Positions 49,873 to 58,781 of a DNA stretch of 64,000 nt are shown here, piece by piece. The stretch spans positions 19,964,854-20,028,853 of the forward strand of contig CP093830.1 in assembly GCA_033063855.1 (NCBI GenBank). Direction: 5' to 3'. Under the pieces are notes generated by a model. The model saw only the letters and a list, made by a program, of their open reading frames with translations. It was not told the origin of the DNA and made no database searches. Both the position numbers and the translations under genes were made by a program. The first letter of the stretch is position 1; each line of letters opens with the position of its first letter. This DNA is from Smittia aterrima (taxonomy: Eukaryota; Arthropoda; Insecta; Diptera; Chironomidae).

Positions 49873-49921
49873 TGAGTATGAAACAGAATCCAAAAGCGTT
49901 GGGCGGTTTCTCTCGGACAGA

Positions 49922-50133
49922 GGATCCACTGGTGAGAACCCGCCAGTGGGTGGAGGCATTGCCCGAGAGATACCTCCCAACGCTTCTGCTTCGTTCTCTG
50001 GCAGAGGAGTTGAAAGAAGACCCACAGGCGAGAACTCGCCGGTGGGTAGAGGCATTGCCCGAGAGATACCTCGAAGAAGACCCACTGGCGAGAACACGCC
50101 GGTGGGTAGAGACATTGCCCGAGACTAGAGGCA
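49922..50133 (+). repeat. Imperfect ~57-bp tandem repeat, three copies
   Basis: Copies start near 49922, 50019 and 50077. Each holds a GAGAAC..CGCC.GTGGGT core followed by GCATTGCCCGAGA or a close variant. A 40-base unrelated insert separates copies one and two. The composition is more GC-rich than the neighbourhood. It lies within the second intron of the candidate orphan locus. Confidence 0.8.
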
Positions 50134-50228
50134 TTACACCAGAAGGTTGGGGTTTCACTTGGACAGAGGAATTGCCCAAGAAGAAACCCCGATGGTGGAA
50201 CTGGTGTTTTGGATTCTGCTTCAAATAG

Positions 50229-50355
50229 ATTTTTTAACTTGTTTTCCAATATTTTTTTAGTTGCAATAGATTCTTTCTTCAGCGTTCCCAAATATCTCAA
50301 ACTGAAGTAGAATCTTTTGCAACTAAAAAGAAATTGGAAACCAAGTTAAAAAAAT
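50229..50355. repeat. Long 54-bp imperfect hairpin
   Basis: The arms 50229-50282 and 50302-50355 are inverted copies of each other with only a few mismatches and two single-base gaps, around a 19-base loop. The left arm starts directly after the stop at 50226-50228 of the longest open frame. In the spliced model it sits in an intron. Its size suits a pri-microRNA or hairpin siRNA source, or a small fold-back element. Confidence 0.85.
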
Positions 50356-50530
50356 TATTTTTCCAAATTTTGACTTTGTTTTTTCCATTTTAGGTATAAA
50401 CAAGAAAGGAGGACGGAACTGGAGGATACAGGACGAACTGAAGGAGACGAAACCAAAGGAAGGATTTTTTTTCAATTAGAATTTGATGTAAAGATTAAAT
50501 GTAAAAATTATAAGGAGACAATAAAGATTT

Positions 50531-50948
50531 TTTTTTTCAGCTTCAAAAATTAAAATTAAGCAAAATTAAAAGTTTTTTAAATAAAGTTTTTGGAAAATAT
50601 AAATTTTCTTTCAATCATAATAAAACTTTTTATTATTTCAGGTACAGTAGTAAACGCAACTCAAAACGCAAGCTGAAGAAATCCGTATAATGTTTCGCCC
50701 ACTGACCAGTTTACTTCGTGTAAATTTTTTTCCAAAGTTCAAAGTCCTCAAAGTGAGAATTGCGTGAATATTTTTGGCAGCCACTCGCGCCTGTCTTTTC
50801 GATTTAAAACTTTTCAATCTAAACTCAGAGCGAATTGTTTGTTTGTCTACTGTTGTGTTATCGGAGCGAGCGCGAATCTAATAATTAAACGAATTAACGA
50901 CTTCAGTCTGATCGTAAAGCTTCAAGTGATTGCTTCGCTAATCAAGTT
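50531..50948. promoter_or_regulatory. Upstream region of the SLC22 gene
   Basis: About 420 bases hold the end of the orphan locus and the promoter and 5' UTR of the transporter. An initiator-like TCAGTC (A at 50905) lies 44 bases before the ATG, but no DPE is found at +28. Confidence 0.35.
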
Positions 50949-52806
50949 ATGACTGTCACAAAAGAAAAAGAATTTTTTGACTTGGACGAAGTCCTCGAAA
51001 CAGAAATTAAATTTGGAAAATACCAAATCGTTCAATTCTTGCTCATCGCTTTTCCTATTTTTCTCAATGGAGTTTACAGCAATTACATTTTCACAGCCGG
51101 CACATTGAATTACAGGTCAGTTGACATCTCATGACTAAAACAAATAAAACAAAAAAGTGATTCAGGTGCAAAGTCCCACAGTGCGAAGCGACTTCCCCAA
51201 CTTATTCTTCCGATTGGTTAAAGTTCACAACGCCCACCAACAAAGACACAAATTTGCCGGAAAAATGCGAAAGATTTTTGCTGGTCAGTGACGATGAAGC
51301 ACTCACGTGTATCTCTGATTCATTCAATCAATCAGCGACCGTCAAATGTGATGAATTCGTTTACGAAGATGATGAAGTCACGATTCTCAATGCGGTGAGA
51401 TTAGAACAAACAAATATTTAAAATTCTTATCTTTAAGTTCTAGTTAGCTCAGCCAATGATCATCTCAACTAATTGCATTGACATGTTTCTATTTAAAGTT
51501 TAATCTCAACTGCGATAAAGAGTTTTACTTATCTCTGATTGGAACAATCAACAACGTAGGTCAATTATTTTGCTTCCTCGTCACGGGCTTCTTATCCGAC
51601 AGGTTAGTGCCTTTCGCGATTAAATAATTAGCTGTTGATTCAACTCTTTTATCTACGAACAGATACGGCAGAAAGTTTGTGTTAATCTTGGGAAGTTTGG
51701 GGAGTGGATTGTTTGGAATTTCGAGGATTTTCGCTTGGAATTATACTTCGTATGCAGTCTTGGAATTCATGGATGCGCTTTTTGGTGCCGCGACTTACTC
51801 AACTGCTTACATCATTGGCTTGGAGCTTGTGACGCCAAGATTTCGAACTGTTTTTGGGACTCTTCTCAATTGTTTCTTCGCCTTTGGAGAAATCTACATT
51901 GGACTGATCGCGATGTTTTTTAGAAACTACAAAACAATTCTGCTCTTTCTCTATGCGCCCTCATTTCTTATTCTCGCTTATATTTACATCTTGCCACAAA
52001 GTATTCGCTGGTTGATCATGAAGGGAAAATACGAGGAAGCCAAGAACATTTTATTGAAAGCATCAAGATTGAACAGAACTTACCTCAGTGAAAACTCCGC
52101 CGCAGCTCTCGATGAGAAACCTAAACTAATTGATTCAGATGACGATATCAAAAGTCAAAGCTCCAGTACAAGTCGTACGCCTATAGTTCGTGTCGTTCTT
52201 TTGATTACAAACATTTCTTATTTGTGGTTCGCCGTGATTTTCGTTTATTACGGTCTCAATATTAATTCGGTTTACCTGGAATATTGGGACAAGTACATGA
52301 GTTACATTGTAAGTTCTCTTTGTGTGCAATCAGAGTTAATCAAATTTATTTATCAACAGGTCGTTTGTCTAATTGAACTTCCGAGTTACTTCATCACAAA
52401 CATTTTGATGGAAAAGATTGGACGAAAGAAAACACTTTTCATTGGAATGATCGGCAGTGGAATCTTCTGCATCGTTTCTGAGTTCATCGTTGGCTCAATG
52501 CTCAAAACAATAAGCTTCATCATTGGAAAGCTCTTGATCACAATCGCATTTTCTTGTCTTTACATTTTCACGATCGAAGTCTTCCCAACAAATCTCAGAC
52601 ATAGATTCTTCAGCATTTGCTCAGTCGTTGGAAGAATTGGGAGCATTCTGACTCCTCTGACTCCGCTGCTGGCTCAGGAATTTTCTCCACGACTTCCCCT
52701 CATCATATTTTCAGCACTCTCCTTCAGCTCAGCGATATTCCTTTGCGCGCTCCCTGAGACACTCAATCGAAAGCTTCCAGAGAATGTAAATCAAGCATTG
52801 AGTTGA
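50949..52806 (+). CDS. Organic cation transporter-like (SLC22, major facilitator)
   Basis: Five exons, 50949-51115, 51166-51394, 51499-51602, 51663-52308 and 52360-52806, give 530 residues. It has the SLC22 layout. One membrane segment (FLLIAFPIFLNGVYSNYIF) is followed by a large extracellular loop with Cys residues (CKVPQCE, CERF, CISDS, CDEF). The segment 2-3 motif follows at the exon 3/4 border (FLSDRYGRK). A central cytosolic loop contains a Ser-rich stretch, and KIGRKKTL marks segments 8-9. These proteins move organic cations, anions or zwitterions such as carnitine across the plasma membrane; the substrate is not predictable. Confidence 0.9.
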
Positions 52807-52920
52807 TTAGAAAAGATTTCGATGAAATAAAAATAAATTATTGCTCAAGTTCACATTTATGTGCACAATCATCGCGATAAGAAAATAATCGTCCACAATA
52901 GGAAACTTGATAATTTTGTT

Positions 52921-52954
52921 TCAGTCGCTTTTCGTTCGTTCTAAAATAAAGACA
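52921..52954 (+). promoter_or_regulatory. Probable core promoter (Inr plus DPE) of the ODC-like gene
   Basis: The initiator TCAGTC has its A at 52923. AGACA at 52950-52954 starts exactly at +28 and fits the DPE pattern RGWYV. The 5' UTR would be only about 31 bases, with the DPE touching the ATG at 52954. A GATA-type site lies just upstream at 52875-52881. Confidence 0.5.
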
Positions 52955-54448
52955 TGTCAGCTCGTGAAATCGTAAAAGTTGTTGAAAAGTTTGATTTAGA
53001 TAAAATCATTCGAGATCATATCGAGTCGAGTGGAACTGATGAATCGTTCTTCATCGCTGATGTGGGCGATGTTGTGCGAAAGTTTATTTTGTGGAACGAT
53101 TTGATGCCGAGAATTGATCCCGATTTTGCTTTCAAATGCAACAATCGCGCAGTCGTTGCTGGAACTTTTGCACTTTTAGGTAAATCAGATTTACTGGTTT
53201 TCCGAGAAATTTTAATCCTTAATTTCAATTCTTCTCCTAGGCGGCGGTTACGATTGTGCGAGCTCCGGAGAGATCGAAAAAGTAAGAACATTCCAAATCC
53301 CTGGACTTGATAACGTTGATTGTACTTAATTGTGAATTAAATTTCCGATAAGGTTCTCGCCATGGGTGTCGAACCTAACAAGATTGTTTTCGCTCAAACT
53401 GTGAAGCCAGTCAGTCACATCAACTTCGCGAAGGAAAACAATGTTGCCTTAATGACATTCGACAATGAAGAAGAGCTTTACAAAGTAAAGAAAAACTTTC
53501 CGGAAGCTCAGTAGGGTTTTAATTAATTTTGATTCTCAATTGTTTCGAGAGAAATTTTCTGATTTTCAGACTTCTCCTTCGTTTGAGATTTGATCCAAAG
53601 TCGACCAACAAAATCGGATTTGGTGAGAAGTTTGGTTGCAAGCCTGGTAAGGACAGCGAGTTCTTGTTGAGCAAAGCAAAGGAACTTAATTTAAATATCA
53701 AGGGAATTGCTTTCCACATCGGAGTTGGATGTTTGCAATATGAAATATTTGCTGAAGCGATCAGAGACTCGGCAGCTGCTTTCGCTTACGGAAACTCTCT
53801 TGGACTGAAAATGGATTTGCTTGATATCGGAGGAGGATTCCCCGGAAAAGAAACTAAGACGATTACTGGAGTTTCAAAAGTTATCAACGAGAGTTTGGAA
53901 AAATATTTTCCTGACACGGAAAAAGTGAAAATTATTTCTGAACCTGGAACTTATTTCGCTGAGCATTCATTCACATTGATTGCAAATATTCACTCTAAAA
54001 ACATTAAAATCGATGAGAACGGAAAGAAAACGATTCATTATTACATCACTGACGGAATTTATCAAAGTTTCAATATGGCGAGAACTCACGATATACCAGT
54101 TATAGTAGAACCTCTCAAGGACTACCCAGGAAAAGCTCTTGAGAACAGCATTTTGTGGGGACGAGCTTGTGATCCTTCTGATATTGTTTTGCGAGATGTC
54201 TTGCTACCGGAAATGGAATGCGGTGACTGGCTTGTTTTTCCTGAAAGTGGAGCTTACAACATTTCAACGTCAACTTTCTTCAATGGATTCCCTAACCATC
54301 CAGTCTACAACTTTATTGAGCGAAGCATGTGGTAAGTGAACTTGCAAGTGATGACTAAGAGTTTTTAATTATTCGAGTGCCTTTCAGGGAAACCTTGAAA
54401 AAAATGAAAGTTCCTCACATTCCGATGCCGTTCGATGTTTCAGAATAA
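52954..54448 (+). CDS. Ornithine decarboxylase-like PLP enzyme
   Basis: Five exons, 52954-53179, 53241-53281, 53353-53510, 53570-54331 and 54388-54448, give 415 residues. The PLP lysine is in FAFKCN (K61). Further family motifs are FHIGVGC, DIGGGFPG, EPGTYF, ITDGIYQSFN, RACDPSD (catalytic Cys and Asp) and a GAYN tyrosine region. ODC makes putrescine from ornithine, the first step of polyamine synthesis. In mouse ODC the EPG motif reads EPGRYY and its Arg contacts the PLP phosphate; here it is Thr, so affinity or substrate may differ. The Asp and Cys needed for ornithine decarboxylation are kept, which argues against a simple antizyme-inhibitor-like protein. No long C-terminal degradation tail is visible. 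Confidence 0.88.
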
Positions 54449-54892
54449 CTTTTCAATTTGAAAAATATTTTGTGAAAAATAAACTTTATTCAATAAAGCG
54501 AGCGAAAAACATTTAGACATCGACGATTTGAAAACGAAACATTCTCACATTTGAGAGCCGGCGAAAGAGAACTTCACACCGAGAAAATGTTTTACAGTCG
54601 ATGACGTCGCGTTCACCTCGTGCTGAGTTGAGTTGGAAACATTGAAGCATCAAAGGCCACTCAAAGGTGTTGAATAACTTCGAAAAAAAAAATAGTGAAA
54701 CATTATTAAAGGTGACAAAGAAATCAGAGAAAGTAATTTTTAAATTATTCAAAGCCCATCTGAGTGCTCGAAAAGTGCCATGTGATGTTCTAGAAAAGTT
54801 AATAAACACGTGATAAAAAGTTCTGTTCCGCTGGAAGATCAATGAGATCAAAAATAAGAATTTACGCATCGAGTTAGAGCAAAATTGGAGCA
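54449..54892. promoter_or_regulatory. Upstream region of array member A
   Basis: About 440 bases. It includes the AATAAA signal of the ODC-like gene near 54492 and an ATGACGTC element at 54601-54608 shared with other array members. A minus-strand open frame (54893-54513) shows no recognisable protein and is not called. Confidence 0.45.
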
Positions 54893-55201
54893 ATGGAGGG
54901 GATCATCGCGATGATAATTTTTTTCTGGGTATTCATCATCATCACAGCAATTCGTTATTGTAAAAATGGCTTTTGCTTTAAAACAAATTCTTCAGAAACA
55001 AATTCTTCAGAAACAAATGAAGCGCAACCAGAAAATGATTGTGCAATGACGAATGAATGTTTCCACATTTCATCAAACTCTGTCGATCAACAACAAAGCA
55101 TAAGAAGCATAAACCAACAAACTACTACTGCTCCACCTTTTACGTGCGTAGCCGACGATCTACCGCCATCATATGAAGAATCAATGCGAAATGCAAAATA
55201 A
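54893..55201 (+). CDS. Small single-pass membrane protein with PPxY motif (array member A)
   Basis: One exon of 102 residues; I do not recognise the family by name. A single hydrophobic segment (about residues 3-20, MIIFFWVFIIITAI) starts almost at the N-terminus. It is followed by RYCKNGFC, a Cys-rich juxtamembrane stretch that could be palmitoylated. The tail is polar, contains a duplicated NSSET unit, and ends DLPPSYEESMRNAK. PPSY is a PPxY ligand for WW domains of Nedd4-type ubiquitin ligases. A TTTAPP stretch lies where relatives have PSAP. The likely topology is a short outside N-terminus with a cytosolic tail. Confidence 0.75.
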   Translation: MEGIIAMIIFFWVFIIITAIRYCKNGFCFKTNSSETNSSETNEAQPENDCAMTNECFHISSNSVDQQQSIRSINQQTTTAPPFTCVADDLPPSYEESMRNAK

Positions 55202-55814
55202 TGTCAGGAAGTTGAGCTTGTGATTTACAAACCGCGAAACTCTGTTAAGTTTTTTTTTTGTTGTTAAAAATATTTTTTTTTACTTTCATGATAGAAGTAA
55301 GTCAACAGTTTTGTGCCAAAACTTTACAAGTGCTCCTCAAATAAATTATCTTCGTATTAAAGTTTATTGTCTGCTCTCTCTCATATTTGTCTTCTTCGTA
55401 AATCTCGATCGCTTATTACAGTAAAAGGAAAGTACGTCTAAGACATTTAAAGAATCAACTGTTGAGAAAGTTTGATTCTAACTTAATTTACGGGAAACTT
55501 TTATTTTAACTGAACTCCGGAACTTTAAGCGCAACCAAGTGTGAACAAACACTCAGAAATTCAGTGGATTTTAATCTTCATAATAAGAATCTTCAGACAA
55601 ATATTTTTTGGGAGCATTGAAGCATCGAAAATTCCGATCATTATATCTGTTTCAGTGTTAGTTGGTTGACAGCTCAAACCTGAATTGTTTCGAAAAATAA
55701 TTATTGTTAAACATATTTTATTCGCAATTCATCTCGCGAGCTGTCGCCAATCACAAAATTTATTGTGCAAGAGTTAAAAAGTGCGTTGGTTTTAGTTTTG
55801 AATAATCAGTTGCG
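55202..55814. other. Spacer between array members A and B
   Basis: About 610 bases with no supported gene. It holds an AATAAA near 55340 for member A and the member B promoter, with an initiator-like TTCAGTG near 55650. Confidence 0.4.
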
Positions 55815-56241
55815 ATGGGAACGAGTTTCGATGACGCAGAGATGATCAGTTTTTATCGTAAGAATTTTAGCTTGAAATGAAATCAGATCAGAAACTTTTT
55901 CGATTTGTGCTCCAGATTCTGCAAATGGTCGACTGGAGTTTCATGAAATAATTGGATTCATTGTCATCTTCTGGACGATTATTGCGATAATTGCTTATTG
56001 TCAATGCAAGAATGGACCTTGCTCAAGATCATCTTCGTCGAAAGTCATCAACACCTCTCCAAACTTCCAATCGCAGACACTCACGATCGTCACCGACTGC
56101 TCGTCCATCAGTTACACAAATATTTTTGATGATTATTCCATTTATGAAGAAGAGATTGACAAACGTTCCCTGAACCCTGAAAGGATTAAAGATTCAGAAG
56201 ATTTGGTGTCATCAAAGGAAAAATCCAAATTAATAATTTAA
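55815..56241 (+). CDS. Small single-pass membrane protein lacking PPxY (array member B)
   Basis: Two exons, 55815-55857 and 55916-56241, give 122 residues. The N-terminal tail is longer than in its relatives. The membrane segment reads IIGFIVIFWTIIAIIAYCQC and continues into CKNGPC, matching the CKxG motif of members A, C, D and E. Near the place of DLPPSYEE it has DDYSIYEEE, so the two prolines of PPxY are gone, and about 30 extra residues follow. It is either a diverged paralogue with a new role or a decaying copy. The open frame is intact. Confidence 0.65.
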
Positions 56242-56741
56242 AAATGGAATAAAATATTTTTCTAATAAATTTGCTTCGTCTCTCAATTCATGTTCGTGAA
56301 GAAAAAGAAGAAATATCAGAGTTCAACGTTTCGCGGGTTGCCCAAAAATATTTTTTTTTGATATATCGAATCATAAAATGCGATCACAGTGATTTCGAGT
56401 GTGTTGGTAATCTTATCTTCTTAGCTCAACATCAATGAAGTCGCTAAAACATATTTTTCAACTTTATTGCGATTCAAAATTATATTTCTATGGAAACAAT
56501 CGGTGAGTGATTTTATTAAAAATTTTGATTGTTTTTATTTATTTTTCAGGTTTTTGTGATTTAAGTGCAAAATATGTTGAGTCCAAAAGTCATCGAGAGA
56601 CCATATTTTGTTTATAAAAAAAAGAGAGAAGTAATAAGAAGAAAATGTTTCGCCGAAAATTCATGACGACAGTAAACAACTTCGAATAAAAATATTCGCA
56701 AAGTTAATTCAGATGCTGTGCAAAAAAAAAGAAATTGAAGC
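56242..56741. other. Spacer between array members B and C
   Basis: About 500 bases. It contains a GATA-type site (56412-56418, reverse strand) and ATGACGAC at 56663-56670. Part of it, near 56380-56460, resembles 57722-57800, showing that flanks were duplicated with the genes. A short upstream frame starts at 56713, out of frame with member C. Confidence 0.45.
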
Positions 56742-57099
56742 ATGGTAAGTTGTGAAGTAAACTATTTAAAAATTTCAAACTAAAGAACAGCGATTTTCAT
56801 TTTAGGTCCTGCATTGGTTGATTCAACTCGTTCTCTTTGTCGTCGTATTCTCAACAGTTTACATTTGTAAATACGGCTGCCATTCTCCATTTCATGAGAG
56901 TAACGCAACCGAAATCACAGAGAATTCAGATCAGTTAGTACCACCGAGCATAGGTTTCAATATTCCTACAAATAATTCAGATGCAATTGTAAATCAAATT
57001 GATGGAAATCATCAGATTTCAAGTTCTTTTCAGCCGAACCCATCAGCTCCAGTGTATGAAGATTTGCCTCCATCATACAATGATTATATCAAGAAGTAG
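56742..57099 (+). CDS. Small membrane protein with PSAP and PPxY motifs (array member C)
   Basis: Two coding exons: 56742-56744, which is just the ATG at the end of the first exon, and 56806-57099, giving 98 residues. A membrane segment (WLIQLVLFVVVFSTVYI) is followed by CKYGC. The tail ends NPSAPVYEDLPPSYNDYIKK. It thus joins a PSAP motif (ligand of Tsg101/ESCRT-I) and a PPSY motif (ligand of Nedd4-type WW domains) within about ten residues. These are sequence matches to known ligand motifs; binding is inference. It is closest to members D and E, sharing the exon structure. Confidence 0.75.
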
Positions 57100-57296
57100 A
57101 AGAGAATAAAAAACAATTTTACAAAAATTCAAAAAATATTTAACCGAAAAATATTTGGTGGAGATAAGAAACAATGACGACAAGTTGACTGATAAGAAAT
57201 TGAAGTTCGAAAATAATTTTCGCGAAATATTTGCAACTATAAAATGGTCTTTAAGAAATAATTAGTGTTCTCAGTTGAAATCGGAGTTAAGCAGCG

Positions 57297-57719
57297 ATGG
57301 ATGAAAACCGTCAATGGTCGTTGGTTAGAAGGAACTTTAAAATACACAAAGTGAAAACTTGATAATTTTCATTTTAGAACGAATTCTTGTTTTACGTCCT
57401 TGTCTATGCTGTAATATTTACTATTATTTATATTTGTAAAATTGGCAATAAAACTCCATGTGAATATTGTAAAGAACAAAGAGCAATTAGAAACGAAGTA
57501 GCTCATTCCGATCAGTTTGTAGTACCTCCGAGTATTGGATTCAGTGTTCCTCGAAATACCTCAAACTACTGTGGACTTGAAATGGAGCCTCAAAGGAGTC
57601 GGCAGGATTCGAATGGTTTTCTACCGAAGCCATCAGCTCCAATAGAAGAAGATTTGCCGCCGTCATACGAAGAATTTATGAATACAAAAAGTAAAAATAT
57701 TTTTGGTAAACCGAATTAA
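57297..57719 (+). CDS. Small membrane protein with PSAP and PPxY motifs (array member D)
   Basis: The second exon, 57378-57719, is firm and codes for 113 residues: NEFLFYVLVYAVIFTIIYIC (membrane segment), KIGNKTPCEYCKE, then a tail with VPPSIGFSVP and KPSAPIEEDLPPSYEEFMN. The first exon is uncertain. The ATG at 57297 gives nine extra residues with a donor at 57324. By analogy with member C, the ATG at 57314 alone could be the first coding exon, with a weak donor at 57317. PSAP and PPSY are both present. The tail runs 13 residues beyond the PPSYEEF block. GATA-type sites lie upstream at 57162-57168 and 57190-57196. Confidence 0.7.
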
Positions 57720-58046
57720 TAAATGCAATCACAGTGACTTTGTTTCTGTAGGTAATCTAATTTAACTAATCATGTCTTCTCAGCCCAACATCAATAAAAT
57801 TGCCTTTCGATCGTTTTCCATTTCAGTATTGAAGTAAAAGATTCTCAGAAATATGTTGAGCAAAGATTTCATAAAGAGAGAACATTTTGATTTTTCCTTT
57901 ACAAATAGGAAGAGAGAAGAAATTAAGCAAAAGAAGAAATATTTCTTGTGAAAACGGAGTCACAAATCGATGACGGCAGTAAACATCTTCAAAAAGAAAA
58001 TATTCACAAACCAAATTCGGTTTCTTTGCTAAAAAAAAGTTGAAGC

Positions 58047-58404
58047 ATGGTATCTGTAAGTTGAGAAGAATTGAATCATTTAAAAGCTCAAAACTGAAGA
58101 ATAACAATTTTCATTTTAGACCATCAGTTCGCCGACTGAAATCGCTTTCTTTGCTCTCATATTCTTAATTGGTTACCTTTGTAAGTACGGATGCCGTTGC
58201 CCTAAGAGAAATGATAGCGAGGGCACAGAATATTCAAGTCAGCTATTGCCACTGTCAAGCACTGTCCCTCCAAATACTTCAGATGCAATTGGAAATCAAG
58301 TTGACGGCGGTTATCAGAACTCAAATCCATTTCAACAAAACCCATCAGCTCCACTGTTTGATGATTTGCCCCCGTCTTACGAAGAATCTGTGAATAAAAA
58401 GTAA
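58047..58404 (+). CDS. Small membrane protein with PSAP and PPxY motifs (array member E)
   Basis: Two exons, 58047-58055 (ATG plus two codons) and 58120-58404, give 97 residues. The membrane segment is IAFFALIFLIGYL, followed by CKYGCRCP. The tail shares SDAIGNQVDGG with member C (SDAIVNQIDGN) and ends QNPSAPLFDDLPPSYEESVN. Both PSAP and PPSY are kept. The 5' region, including an ATGACGGCAGTAAAC element at 57970, is clearly related to that of member C. A longer open stretch in another frame (58169-58393) is a shadow. Confidence 0.75.
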
Positions 58405-58781
58405 TAAGAACAAAGAATAAATTTTATTTACATTCAAAAAGAAGTTTTCAGTCAGATTGATGTCGCCAACAACTTGTTGAAACATCAGAGCAAAACGATG
58501 ACGTCACTTGACATGCGCGTACAACTCGGAATTCAATGAAAAACAATCGAAGCGATGATTCTTCCGAGAAAATCTTTTGTTTATTTTTTAGTCTGTCCAG
58601 AAGCTGCCGAAGCAATTTAAATCTCACAGAAAAAATTCGAGTTCAGTGGAGTTTAAAAGAATCGCGATGATGAGTGCAGAGGAAACTTTCTCGTTTTGAA
58701 AGTCTAAGTGAGCATCAAGTTTCCTTAAATGTTTTAGAAAAGTTTCATTTGCTTTCTATTTGAGGTCAATTCATTCACATT
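58405..58781. promoter_or_regulatory. Upstream region of array member F with a perfect CRE
   Basis: TGACGTCA, the palindromic CREB/ATF site, lies at 58499-58506 inside the array-wide ATGACGNC element. No gene is seen in these 380 bases. Confidence 0.5.

Larger units (their letters stand above)
49476..50530 (+). other. Candidate orphan spliced locus with low-complexity exon
   Basis: Strong splice signals outline three exons: about 49476-49562 (donor GTGAGT), 49730-49870 (acceptor after a long pyrimidine run, donor AG/GTGAGT) and from 50394. An AATAAA lies near 50520. Coding is unclear. The first ATG (49476) gives only 39 residues once spliced. The ATG at 49740 reads through the second donor as 162 residues of W-E repeats, ending at 50228. 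The ATG at 49775, spliced at 49870, gives about 60 residues, glycine-rich then basic. Long frames are open in several registers on both strands because of the repeat, so openness is not evidence. It may be a non-coding host gene for the hairpin in its second intron. Confidence 0.4.

Noticed and set aside
49715..50224. Long minus-strand open frame rich in Ser, His and Arg across the minisatellite
   Set aside because: It mirrors the plus-strand repeat. Several frames are open here because of the repeat composition, and splice signals favour the plus strand.
54513..54893. 126-residue open frame on the minus strand upstream of array member A
   Set aside because: Composition is Phe/Arg-rich with no domain, it overlaps the promoter of member A, and no splice or polyadenylation context supports it.
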